Positions 37,440 to 45,862 of a DNA stretch of 64,000 nucleotides are shown here, one piece after another. The notes below the pieces were generated by a model. The model saw only the letters and a list, made by a program, of their open reading frames with translations, was not told the DNA's origin and searched no databases. Where the stretch lies: assembly GCA_012838235.1 (NCBI GenBank), contig DUPQ01000032.1:32190-96189 (forward strand), written 5' to 3'. The position numbers were made by a program, and so were the translations under genes. Within the stretch, counting starts at the first letter, position 1, and each line of letters starts with the position of its first letter. The DNA comes from Clostridiaceae bacterium (lineage in GTDB: Bacteria > Bacillota > Clostridia > DUPQ01).

Positions 37440-37969
37440 TTAACCACCTCTGCATGTATGGCAAGGGCACTTCCCACCGCCGAAATAACCGCATCGGTGG
37501 TAACAGTTGCCCTTGTTATATAGTCTATTTTATCAGGAATATTATCTTGCATTGTAAGGCCGGTAAACTGTGAAGTGAACTCGGGAAGTTCCGCGTTCTT
37601 GCCTATGTTGGGGGTTTCATCATTGTCTCCTATCACAATATTCTCAACCTTTCCTTCGTTATTTATTCCTACAAATACTACCATTTCTCCTCCGTAACCT
37701 TTTGCAACCATGGTAAAAACATATCCTTTATCGCTTTTACTTACTCCCTTTAATTTCGCTTTGGTGTTGATGTTCAAGTTCATCACCTTTTCGGAAATGT
37801 CCGTAAAAGGCGCACCGCCGGGAAGCACCGTGTTCATTGCTTTTTCCGCTTCTTCTTTCTCTTTGGCTTCAATCGGTCCTTTGGTAAAACGATTGGTAAG
37901 CGCAAGCAGTCCGACGACACAGAGGGTTATAAGGAAAAGACTTAATACAGGAGCTATATACTTTTTCAT
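37436..37969 (-). CDS. rnfG: Rnf complex subunit RnfG (covalent FMN protein)
   Basis: A 177-residue protein with one N-terminal helix and an FMN-binding domain outside the membrane. The covalent flavin site, normally S/T-G-A-T, reads D-Y-I-T-R-A-T at residues 149-155; the Gly is replaced by Arg but the acceptor Thr (T155) is kept. It sits between rnfD and rnfE with four-base overlaps. Attachment would need the flavin transferase ApbE, which is not in this window. Confidence 0.93.
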   Translation of the reverse strand: MKKYIAPVLSLFLITLCVVGLLALTNRFTKGPIEAKEKEEAEKAMNTVLPGGAPFTDISEKVMNLNINTKAKLKGVSKSDKGYVFTMVAKGYGGEMVVFVGINNEGKVENIVIGDNDETPNIGKNAELPEFTSQFTGLTMQDNIPDKIDYITRATVTTDAVISAVGSALAIHAEVVK

Positions 37970-38886
37970 TTTTTCTTAATCCTCCCGAAAGTTTTCTTCA
38001 CCGTGAACTTATCTATCAAAGGAACCAGCGCATTCATGAAAAGCAACGAAAATGCAACTCCTTCGGTATTGGAACCGAACTTCCTTATACTTGCGGTCAT
38101 TAAACCTAACCCGGCTGCATAAACAATTTTTCCTTTACGTGTCACGGGACTGGTAGTGTAGTCGGTTGCCATATATATGGAACCCAACATCATTCCCCCC
38201 GCAAGTATGCTGTAAAGCGGATCCTGTCCGAAAGCAAAACTCAATAAAGCGACCGTTCCGATATATATCACGGGAATTTCCCATGTTATTACTTTTCTTA
38301 TCATAAGATATATGCCGCCCGCTATCAGTGTTACCGCTGCGGTCTCCCCCAAGCTTCCGGGAGTCTTGCCCAGGAAAAGGTCAAGATAGGAAGGCAACAA
38401 CTCTCCTTTAGGTATAGCCAAAGGTGTTGCCGCCGTCACTCCGTCGGTCAAAGGTGCCACATATACCGTCATTAAAGAGGAAAAGGCAGTTGTTAAGAAA
38501 ATTCTTGCGGCAGCAGCCGGGTTGAATATGTTTTGTCCTATTCCTCCGAAAAGCATTTTTATTACCACTATGGCGATAAATGCGCCTATAATGCTTAAAA
38601 TAATTGAAGACTTCAAAGGAGGCATATTCATTGCCAGAATCAGGCCGGTAACAACACAGGAAAGGTCGGTCTCGGAATGTTTCTTTTTTGTTATAAGATT
38701 GAAAAGATACTCAAACAGAACGCATGATGAAACCGAGGCAACTATAATAAGTGCGGAAACATAGGAAAAGTAATATACCGATAATATGGCAGTGGGCATT
38801 AACGCAATTATCACATCCAGCATTATCCTTGATGTAGTGGCTTTATCCTTTATATGCGGTGAAGACGATACTATTAATTTATCCAT
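37966..38886 (-). CDS. rnfD: Rnf complex subunit RnfD (covalent FMN membrane protein)
   Basis: A 306-residue polytopic membrane protein. GGIGQNIFNPAAAARIF and YMATDYTTSPVT are diagnostic for RnfD/NqrB. The probable flavin attachment site reads D-G-V-T-A-A-T-P-L, with acceptor T154, in the loop facing the outside; family members usually have Gly at the second position of the T-x-A-T motif. It overlaps rnfC by eight bases. Confidence 0.95.
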   Translation of the reverse strand: MDKLIVSSSPHIKDKATTSRIMLDVIIALMPTAILSVYYFSYVSALIIVASVSSCVLFEYLFNLITKKKHSETDLSCVVTGLILAMNMPPLKSSIILSIIGAFIAIVVIKMLFGGIGQNIFNPAAAARIFLTTAFSSLMTVYVAPLTDGVTAATPLAIPKGELLPSYLDLFLGKTPGSLGETAAVTLIAGGIYLMIRKVITWEIPVIYIGTVALLSFAFGQDPLYSILAGGMMLGSIYMATDYTTSPVTRKGKIVYAAGLGLMTASIRKFGSNTEGVAFSLLFMNALVPLIDKFTVKKTFGRIKKK

Positions 38887-40192
38887 TTTTCACCTTCGCT
38901 TTCCTCACAAGATCTTTTCCGACACGGAAAGACTGTACAAGATGTCGCTTTGCCGGACAGACATATGAACAGGATCCGCATTCAATGCAGTTCATTATAT
39001 TATATTTCTCCAACTCCTCGGTCATTTTAGCCAAGGCGTATCTGTTCATTGTCAGGGGCATAAGACCCATGGGACAAGCCTCTACGCAACGACCGCATCT
39101 TATACATGCCGATTCTTCCATAAAATCCAGATCTTCCGGAGTCATAAACAGAAATGCGTTACTTTGCTTGACAACCGGCATCTCATAGCTCTCCGCCGTT
39201 GTCCCCATCATGGGGCCGCCGCAAAGCACCTTGACCGTTTTTTCTTTATCACCGTTACAATATTCAAAAATATCTTTTATGTATGTTCCTATGACGACCT
39301 GATAATTCCCTCTATTCTTAACTCCGTTGCCTTCGACGGTGATTCTTTTGGAAACCAGAGGCATTCCGGTCTTGCAGTACTTATATAATGCCAGCACGCT
39401 GGTTACATTCATTACCACTGTCCCTATGTCTATGGGCAGACCGTTCATAGGTACTTCTTTTCCGGTTAAGGCATAAATGAGCATTTTTTCCGCACCTTGC
39501 GGATATTTTGTCTTAAGCATAACCGTTTCTATTCTGCAATCGTCTTTCGCAAGCTCCTTAAGCAGAGAAAATGCCGCAGGTTTATTGTCTTCCACTGCAA
39601 TATATGCTTTGGGAATGGACAGTTTATCTAAAATAAGTTTAACTCCGTTTACTATTTCATTGCCTTCTTCTATTATTGCTCTGTAGTCACAGGTTATGTA
39701 CGGTTCACATTCCACCGCATTTACAATGAGAGCTTCCGGAATTCTTTCCTTTGTGTCCAGTTTTACATGAGCGGGAAATCCGGCTCCTCCGAGACCGGTC
39801 AGCCCGCTGTTTCGAACGGCTTTAAGAAATTTTTCCTTTGTCGAAATATCCGGTTGGGTTATACCCGGTAAAACTTCCTGCTTCCCGTCCGGCTCAATAA
39901 CTATGCTTTCGCATTTTACACCGCTATGAAGAATCATATCCTTTATCTGCACAACAGTACCCGATATACTTGAATGTATCGGAGCCGATACGAACTTCTC
40001 CGTATCTCCTAAAACTTGTCCCACATAAACATAATCTCCTTTACCGACAAGCACTTTGCAGGGTGCTCCTATATGCTGTTGCATGGGGATTTCAACAAGC
40101 TTCGGGATTGGAAGAGTTTCCGTAGGAATCTCCGAAGTTCCTTTTCTGTGAGGTAAGGTAACTCCTTTTATGTTTTTGATTTTTATTATCAT
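38879..40192 (-). CDS. rnfC: Rnf complex subunit RnfC (NADH-binding)
   Basis: A 437-residue cytoplasmic subunit that passes electrons to NAD+. It has an N-terminal barrel-sandwich domain (GAPCKVLVGKGDYVYVGQVLG), the NuoF-like nucleotide/FMN region (GLTGLGGAGFPAHVKL ... NAVECEPYIT), a SLBB part, and two 4Fe-4S motifs near the C-terminus (CIRCGRCVEACPMG, CIECGSCSYVCPAKR). It is the first gene of rnfCDGEAB. GGGAG precedes the ATG. Confidence 0.96.
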   Translation of the reverse strand: MIIKIKNIKGVTLPHRKGTSEIPTETLPIPKLVEIPMQQHIGAPCKVLVGKGDYVYVGQVLGDTEKFVSAPIHSSISGTVVQIKDMILHSGVKCESIVIEPDGKQEVLPGITQPDISTKEKFLKAVRNSGLTGLGGAGFPAHVKLDTKERIPEALIVNAVECEPYITCDYRAIIEEGNEIVNGVKLILDKLSIPKAYIAVEDNKPAAFSLLKELAKDDCRIETVMLKTKYPQGAEKMLIYALTGKEVPMNGLPIDIGTVVMNVTSVLALYKYCKTGMPLVSKRITVEGNGVKNRGNYQVVIGTYIKDIFEYCNGDKEKTVKVLCGGPMMGTTAESYEMPVVKQSNAFLFMTPEDLDFMEESACIRCGRCVEACPMGLMPLTMNRYALAKMTEELEKYNIMNCIECGSCSYVCPAKRHLVQSFRVGKDLVRKAKVKNG

Positions 40193-40247
40193 CCACTCCC
40201 TCTCAAATTATAATCATTGATATTATACACCGCTACAGGTAGAAAAA

Positions 40248-40268
40248 AAAGGACATTGTATGCCCTTT
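40248..40268 (-). terminator. Terminator of the first lipoprotein gene
   Basis: On the minus strand AAAGGGCAT / ATGTCCTTT pair with one G-U and a three-base loop, followed by a run of T. It lies about 25 bases past the stop. Confidence 0.75.
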
Positions 40269-40291
40269 CTTTTATCCTGATATAATATCGT

Positions 40292-41092
40292 TTATTCCGT
40301 TGCCAGGAACAAAACATATTCCGCTATTGTGTTTGCATACTCTTCATATGTCATTGACGCATCTTCCGTGAATGACATATAGACCTGCATTCTCTCTGAA
40401 AGACATCCTTTTATTTCATTAAGACTCATAGGAACTTCCTGCTGTTCGGTATCATCGGGAGCTTTGTAAAGAACGCGTAATGTAAGATTGGTGACATCAT
40501 CGCCGTCGAAAACGAAACTGACATTGTCCGTGGCCATATATTCCTTTGTTATTTCCTTTGCTCCTACTGCAGTTCTTGCATTATTGAAGAATATCATGAA
40601 TTCCTCCCATGCATCGGTTTCCTGGTTGGTTCCTAAAAGTGCGGGGAAATTCATCAGCAGTGTTCCGTCAATTTCCGAACCGATAATCATATTTACACCT
40701 TTGTTTGTTACCGTCGTTTCAAAACCGGTAAAGTATTCACAGGAAAACAGATAGTGGTTCATTTGTCTTATCTCGTATGTCTGGTACAGTTGCTCATTTC
40801 TGTCCTGTACGGGATCTCTTCCGATCATTTCATTAAAAGCACTCAGCCTTGCATTCAGTGTCTTCTGTCTGCTGATGTTGTTGAACTGTGAAACGGTAGG
40901 CTTCATGATAGGGTCTCCGCCGTACGTGGCAATATCATAAGGAAACTCTTTAATGATATATTTGTCTTCTAAAGCATTTGCGGTATTGATAGACGGTCTG
41001 GGTCTTTTATGATACGGGGTACATGAGGTAAGCCCCACTACAAATCCTATTGCAAGAACTATTGCTATTACTATAACTGTTTTTCTTCTCAT
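40292..41092 (-). CDS. Lipoprotein of unknown function, tandem paralogue 1
   Basis: A 266-residue exported lipoprotein. The signal peptide (MRRKTVIVIAIVLAIGF) ends in a lipobox V-G-L-T-S-C, so Cys24 should be lipidated and anchored on the outer face of the membrane. The mature part is one globular domain with no motif I recognise (conserved in its paralogue: NISRQKTLNAR, LFSCEYFTGFETTVTNKGV, TKEYMATDNVS). It is about three-quarters identical to the protein at 41342-42136. It has its own promoter and terminator, and GGGAGG five bases before ATG. Confidence 0.8.
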   Translation of the reverse strand: MRRKTVIVIAIVLAIGFVVGLTSCTPYHKRPRPSINTANALEDKYIIKEFPYDIATYGGDPIMKPTVSQFNNISRQKTLNARLSAFNEMIGRDPVQDRNEQLYQTYEIRQMNHYLFSCEYFTGFETTVTNKGVNMIIGSEIDGTLLMNFPALLGTNQETDAWEEFMIFFNNARTAVGAKEITKEYMATDNVSFVFDGDDVTNLTLRVLYKAPDDTEQQEVPMSLNEIKGCLSERMQVYMSFTEDASMTYEEYANTIAEYVLFLATE

Positions 41093-41201
41093 TTAATCCT
41101 CCCATGCCTTTGAACAGCACTATTTTATGAAATAATTGGTACTTATATTATACAACTTAAGATTTTGATTGTAAATCAGTTTTCACAATTGCATCATATT
41201 G

Positions 41202-41252
41202 TTTATGTGATATTTAATAGGAAAATTATAATAACCGTTAAAATTTACTCAA
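41202..41252 (-). promoter_or_regulatory. Promoter of lipoprotein 1 with degenerate operator
   Basis: On the minus strand TTGAGT (41247-41252), 16 bp, TATAAT (41225-41230). Just beyond the expected start site, 41202-41216 is a degenerate copy (12 of 15 matches) of the palindrome found in front of the second paralogue. The leader is about 125 bases. Confidence 0.55.
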
Positions 41253-41299
41253 TTATTTCTAATACTGTATAAAGATTATATTCTTTTTCACAGACAGGA

Positions 41300-41320
41300 A
41301 AAGGACATTTTCTGTCCTTT
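41300..41320 (-). terminator. Terminator of the second lipoprotein gene
   Basis: A perfect stem AAAGGACA / TGTCCTTT with a five-base loop, about 20 bases beyond the stop. The T-run is short. Confidence 0.7.
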
Positions 41321-41341
41321 CCTTCTATTATTGAAATAATA

Positions 41342-42136
41342 CTATTCTTGTTGTAAGACGTATTCCAGAATTGTATTTGCGTATTCTTCATAATCCATTA
41401 ACGGATCTTCCGTAAAGGACATAAATATCTGTATTTTCTCCAAAAAGCACCCTTTAATATCATTGAGCTTCATGGGAACTTCCTGCTGTTTTGTATCATC
41501 GGGAGCTTTATAAAGGATACGCAATGTAAGATCGGTAAGATCGTCGCCGTCAAAAACGTAACTGACATTGTCGGTAGCCATATATTCCTTCGTTATTTCC
41601 TTTGCGCCCGCTGCTTTTCTCGCTTCTTCAAACAGCACCATGAATTCCGTCCACGAATCGGATTCCTGCTTTGTTCCTAAAAGTGCAGGGAAATTCATCA
41701 AAAGCGTTCCGTTGATTTCCGAACCTACAAGCATATTAACACCTTTGTTCGTAACCGTCGTTTCAAAGCCGGTGAAATATTCACAGGAAAAGAGATAGCG
41801 GTTAATTTGTCTTATCTCATATGACTGGTATAGTTGTTCATTTCTGTCTTGTCCGGAATCTCTGCCGACCATTTCATTGAAAGCATTCAGCCTTGCATTC
41901 AGTGTTTTCTGCCTGCTTATGTTGTTAAACTGAGCAACGGTAGGCTTCATTATCGGTTCTCCGCCATAAGTAGCAACATTATATTCCGCTTCCACAACTA
42001 TATACTTGTCTTCCAGAGCATTTGCGGTGTTGATAGAAGGAGAAATCCTTATTTCATGCGGGGTACATGACGCAAGCCCCGTTACAAATACTATTGCAAG
42101 AATTACTGCTATAAGCATAACTGTTTTTCTTTTCAT
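41342..42136 (-). CDS. Lipoprotein of unknown function, tandem paralogue 2
   Basis: A 264-residue lipoprotein and close paralogue of the gene at 40292. Its signal peptide ends with the lipobox T-G-L-A-S-C. The ATG at 42136 is chosen over the GTG six bases upstream because AAAGGA lies nine bases before it. The conserved core is shared with paralogue 1 (SINTANALEDKY, FNNISRQKTLNARL, LLMNFPALLGT, ITKEYMATDNVS). Divergence is greatest just after the lipobox and at the C-terminus. The gene and its promoter region were duplicated as a unit. Confidence 0.8.
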   Translation of the reverse strand: MKRKTVMLIAVILAIVFVTGLASCTPHEIRISPSINTANALEDKYIVVEAEYNVATYGGEPIMKPTVAQFNNISRQKTLNARLNAFNEMVGRDSGQDRNEQLYQSYEIRQINRYLFSCEYFTGFETTVTNKGVNMLVGSEINGTLLMNFPALLGTKQESDSWTEFMVLFEEARKAAGAKEITKEYMATDNVSYVFDGDDLTDLTLRILYKAPDDTKQQEVPMKLNDIKGCFLEKIQIFMSFTEDPLMDYEEYANTILEYVLQQE

Positions 42137-42236
42137 ATTCACTTTTCCTTTCTTAGCTGTTTTTGAGAAATAACAGGCGCCCGCATTACTTCTTATGCTT
42201 TGATTGTAAATCGGTTTTTATAAATGCACAATAATG

Positions 42237-42265
42237 TAAATGTGACATTTAATAGGAAAATTATA
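42237..42265 (-). promoter_or_regulatory. Promoter of lipoprotein 2 with perfect 15-bp palindrome
   Basis: TATAAT on the minus strand (42260-42265) is followed, just past the expected transcription start, by the palindrome TAAATGTGACATTTA (42237-42251), seven-base arms around one G. The position suits a repressor operator. A near copy (TAAATGTGACATTTT) is at 42422-42436. The -35 is weak. Confidence 0.55.
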
Positions 42266-42504
42266 ATAAATGTCGAGAAATTCTTGAAAATATATGCAAT
42301 ATAATAGACTTTCTGTCGGAATCTTCAAAAGAAAGGGAACAATATGGTGCTGTATTGATGATTGTTATATGTTTTTTCCGACAATTCTATTATAAATTAC
42401 ACATTAATCTCTTAAAATGCTTAAATGTGACATTTTATGCGACTTTTATAACTCTTTTCTCTTAAATTGCCTTTTCATATATTTCGGTCCGACTTAATCT
42501 CTGT
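42266..42504. other. Non-coding stretch between lipoprotein 2 and tRNA-Arg
   Basis: About 240 AT-rich bases without a plausible gene. It contains a second copy of the TAAATGTGACATTT motif at 42422-42436, far from any gene start on either strand. Confidence 0.5.
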
Positions 42505-42535
42505 AAGAAAAAAGACACACAATGTTGCATGTCTT
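42505..42535 (-). terminator. Terminator of tRNA-Arg
   Basis: The minus-strand RNA can fold AAGACAUGCA / UGUGUGUCUU (42512-42535, two G-U pairs), followed by UUUUUUCUU. It lies seven bases past the CCA end. Confidence 0.7.
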
Positions 42536-42541
42536 ACTGTC

Positions 42542-42618
42542 TGGCGCGCCCGAGAGAATTCGAATCCCCAGCCTTTTGATCCGTAGTCAAACGCTCTATC
42601 CAGTTGAGCTACAGGCGC
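42542..42618 (-). tRNA. tRNA-Arg (anticodon ACG)
   Basis: A 77-base gene with encoded CCA. The acceptor stem is GCGCCTG / CGGGCGC (one T-G pair). The anticodon stem TTTGA / TCAAA encloses loop CTACGGA with anticodon ACG, whose A is expected to be converted to inosine to read CGU/CGC/CGA. The T arm is GGGGATTCGAATTCTC. Confidence 0.97.
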
Positions 42619-42726
42619 ATGTAGATGTATATTAATACTTTTTATACATTTTTTCAAGGTGTTCTCCGCTTTCAATTTACTTGCCGAGCTTTTTTATATA
42701 TAATTATCAGCAAGAAGGACGTAATC

Positions 42727-43932
42727 ATGAAAGACAAATTTGACAGCAAATCCATATTGTATTCCGACACATTAATTCCCGACATTTTCTTATCTGAATA
42801 TCTTCCGCTGCTTTCACCGCAGGCAGTGAAGGTATACACTTACTGCTGTTTTTTGGAGAAAACCGAAAGAACCGTCGATATTATTAAATTGTCCAGACGT
42901 CTGGATGTTGAAGAAACGGCACTTACGTCCGCTCTGGAAGAACTTACAAAGAAACATCTTCTATCCGTCAGTGACAAAGACATTTTTGTAAATGACATTA
43001 AGGGAATAGAGATAGACCGTCTTTACAAAGAAAGAACTTCTTTAAAGCCTGATGATCTGGGAGAAAAAGCGTCTGTAATATCCGCCATTAACGACCAGTT
43101 CTTTGACGGTAATATGCCTATATATATGTACGGATGTATAGAGCAATGGTTTAAAAAATACAGATTTGAAGATCCTGTCATGGTTATGCTTTTTTCCGTA
43201 AGCAACGAAAAGGGTGCTTTGACCCGTAACTACATTGAAGCGGTTGCTAAAGACTGGTTTGAAAACGGAGTAAAAACGGTTTTTGATGTGGAAGCATTAT
43301 TTGAGGAACGGGACAAGATGAAAGATATGCACACAAGAATTCAAAAAGCTTTGAACAGAAAGGCCCCGTTCACGCAATATGAAACGGACCTTATCAACAA
43401 GTGGTTTAATGAGTATCACTACAGTTTTGAAATTGTCGAAGAAGCGTTGAAGAAGACTGTTAAAATATCCAATCCCAATATAGCATATGTGGACAAGATA
43501 CTTTCCACTTGGTATGAAAACCAATTCAAGAATCTTGATGATCTTGAGAAGGACAAATCCATCAGAGACCTTTCTCCCGACCAGCTGCGTATGATTATTC
43601 AAGAACACTACCAAGGCATAAATATGAAGAATTCCATGCTTTTTGAAAGCCGTAAAGCGGAAGTATTCAAAAAATCTCCTCAGATTGAAAAACTGTACAA
43701 TGAAATAAACGATTTACATTTCAAACAGGCTTTTTCTCCGGACAAGAAAGCCGTTGCAGAAGAGATAAAGAATAAGAATTATGAAATGTCGCTGCTGTTC
43801 AAGCACAACAATATTCCGGAAGATTATCTTATAAGAAAATATGATTGTGATATATGCAAAGACACGGGTGTTGATAACGGCAAAGACTGCAGTTGTAAAA
43901 CGGATTTTTTACGTAATTACGGAACGAAATAG
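42727..43932 (+). CDS. DnaD-like replication protein fused to a DnaI/DnaC-type zinc domain
   Basis: A 401-residue protein. Residues 1-100 look like the DnaD winged-helix N-terminus (LLSPQAVKVYTYCCFLEK, LSRRLDVEETALTSALEEL). Residues about 125-290 hold one or two DnaB_2/DDBH2 helical domains with the signature YVDKILSTWYENQ. The last 95 residues match the N-terminal helicase-binding domain of DnaI/DnaC loaders: a helical region, then YDCDICKDTG ... CSC, a zinc site of Cys374, 377, 388 and 390. The protein ends eleven residues later, before any AAA+ domain. AAGGA precedes the ATG at 42727; the frame upstream runs into tRNA-Arg. No separate dnaC follows. Confidence 0.8.
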   Translation: MKDKFDSKSILYSDTLIPDIFLSEYLPLLSPQAVKVYTYCCFLEKTERTVDIIKLSRRLDVEETALTSALEELTKKHLLSVSDKDIFVNDIKGIEIDRLYKERTSLKPDDLGEKASVISAINDQFFDGNMPIYMYGCIEQWFKKYRFEDPVMVMLFSVSNEKGALTRNYIEAVAKDWFENGVKTVFDVEALFEERDKMKDMHTRIQKALNRKAPFTQYETDLINKWFNEYHYSFEIVEEALKKTVKISNPNIAYVDKILSTWYENQFKNLDDLEKDKSIRDLSPDQLRMIIQEHYQGINMKNSMLFESRKAEVFKKSPQIEKLYNEINDLHFKQAFSPDKKAVAEEIKNKNYEMSLLFKHNNIPEDYLIRKYDCDICKDTGVDNGKDCSCKTDFLRNYGTK

Positions 43933-43936
43933 TTTT

Positions 43937-45862
43937 CTATTTGCTTAATTGAATAACCGCTATATCTTTCCCTTCCAAAAGGAAATTTTCCATATCGGTT
44001 GCGAAAAACAGTATCTGATTATGTCTGCTTAGCTCGTATAGGAAATCAAAAGTACTCTTCTTTCTTTCTTCATCATAATATACAAGTGTCTCATCCATAA
44101 AAACAGGGGTTACGCATTCGGAAGAAAAAACCTTTGCAGCAGCCAGCCGGAAAGCCAGATACATCTGTCTTAACGTTCCGTCGGAGAAACTGTATACGGA
44201 GCGTATTGTTTTATTATGTTCGGTATTTAGGTCCATTGTGCTGCCGGTTGATAAGTTGTCATGCTTTCCTGCCGTTATCTTTTCAAGATACTCACTCATG
44301 TTTTTATTCATTTCGGGAATTATTTCTTCTCTTATCTGCTTGGACGCCTCCTCTATCCCGTCTATTGCACATTGAAGCGCCTTCTGTTTTTCCCCAACCG
44401 CTTTCTTTTGCTCTTCCAGTAATAATATATGCTCTTTTTGTGATGCTATCTGCTCGTCGGAGTTCATATATGCATCTAATTGAGCTTTGACTACTCCCAA
44501 CCTGACCTTTTTAGTCTGAATACGATTAAGGCACTCTTCATAATCCATAGAAGGTTCTTTCCCTTCGGGGTTGTATATATCGGCTTTTTCCAATAGAGCA
44601 TTATAGTCCGATACGTCCTCTTTGCGTAAAATATCTTCCTGTAATCCCGTATATCCTTTTATCAGGTCATTAAAGGATTTGTCATTTCCCAATACTGTTT
44701 CAATTTGCTCTAACTCATTCTTTGTTTTTATAATATCATCCAACTTTTCCTTTTCATTAACCGTTTCCTTATTCTTTTTACGAGTAATGAGAAGCAGTAC
44801 GATAAACGGTATTGCGGCTAAAGCGGACAACAGTAACAATTTGTCCGTTGTTATTGCCAACACGGCGCCTGTTATAATAATCAGAATTGCAAGTATTGAA
44901 AAAGCGGTAATTTTTGTATTATTTCTCTTTTCCTCTTTCACAAATTTTTCATATGCTTTTTCCGGCTCTTTATATTCCCCGGAAACGGTATCAAATTCCT
45001 TTCTTCTCTTTTCATAAGCATCAATATCTGTATCGGAAAGTTTCTTTTTCAGCGGTTCTATTTCGTTATTGTATCCTTCATATTCCTCAATGTTTTCATT
45101 GACGCGTTTAAAAGTCTCACTTTTCCTGCAGAGTTTTTCCTCTTTCTCCAGTTCTTCAAGTTCTTTTTTTATCTCTTCCGCTTCGGCCAGATACTCCATG
45201 CATTTTTTGTTCTCATTTTGCATGTTTGTAAGTTTAATTTCCTCTTCCCTTATCTGTGCACTCAATATGTTATATTTTCTTCCTTTTGTTCTTTCATTAC
45301 CTAATAAAGTAATGCCTTCTTTAAGTTTCTTTACGGCTTTTCCGACAGATATCTGTTCTTCCCCCGATTCGTTTATATTCATAAGTTTCTGTGCTATATG
45401 TTCTTTATCTTCTGCGTATAAAAGGCTTTTGTCCTGACATATAAATGACGAATTTGTAAAGCACTCATAATCCATGCCTAAGAGATCCTGTCCCAGCATC
45501 TCGTTTTCTTTACTGAAGGAAAATTCGTTTGTTATATCTTCACCGTATTCATTGTATACGGACAGAGTTTTTCCGTTGAAGTCTCTTTCTACTCTTAATA
45601 TTTTCTTTTCATCGGTCTCCAGTATAAGATATCCGCCATATTTGTCTGAATTCCACGGTTTGTACTTTTTGACTTCCGGAATAAATCCGTCCTTTTCTCT
45701 TTCGTTCTTCTTATGCCCGTAAAGCATCGCTTTTATAAACGACATCAGTGTACTTTTGCCGGACTCGTTTTTCCCCAACACTAAATTCAGACCTTCTTTG
45801 AAATTGAATGTCCTGTCCGCCAGTTTGCCGTATCCGTATATGTGAGCCGCTATAATTCTCAT
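43937..45862 (-). CDS. yhaN: YhaN-like SMC/Rad50-type ATPase
   Basis: A 641-residue ATPase. The N-terminal half of the ATP site is GLNLVLGKNESGKSTLMSF (Walker A at residues 30-38). The C-terminal half is YSFSDGTLRQMYLAFRLA (ABC signature region) and TPVFMDETLVYYD (Walker B). Between them lie coiled coils interrupted near residues 315-365 by two hydrophobic segments (FSILAILIIITGAVLAI, LLLLSALAAIPFIVLLL), as in YhaN proteins. It overlaps yhaO by four bases. The two are expected to act like SbcC-SbcD or Rad50-Mre11, possibly near the membrane. The gene is shorter than B. subtilis YhaN, mainly in the coiled coil. Confidence 0.85.
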   Translation of the reverse strand: MRIIAAHIYGYGKLADRTFNFKEGLNLVLGKNESGKSTLMSFIKAMLYGHKKNEREKDGFIPEVKKYKPWNSDKYGGYLILETDEKKILRVERDFNGKTLSVYNEYGEDITNEFSFSKENEMLGQDLLGMDYECFTNSSFICQDKSLLYAEDKEHIAQKLMNINESGEEQISVGKAVKKLKEGITLLGNERTKGRKYNILSAQIREEEIKLTNMQNENKKCMEYLAEAEEIKKELEELEKEEKLCRKSETFKRVNENIEEYEGYNNEIEPLKKKLSDTDIDAYEKRRKEFDTVSGEYKEPEKAYEKFVKEEKRNNTKITAFSILAILIIITGAVLAITTDKLLLLSALAAIPFIVLLLITRKKNKETVNEKEKLDDIIKTKNELEQIETVLGNDKSFNDLIKGYTGLQEDILRKEDVSDYNALLEKADIYNPEGKEPSMDYEECLNRIQTKKVRLGVVKAQLDAYMNSDEQIASQKEHILLLEEQKKAVGEKQKALQCAIDGIEEASKQIREEIIPEMNKNMSEYLEKITAGKHDNLSTGSTMDLNTEHNKTIRSVYSFSDGTLRQMYLAFRLAAAKVFSSECVTPVFMDETLVYYDEERKKSTFDFLYELSRHNQILFFATDMENFLLEGKDIAVIQLSK

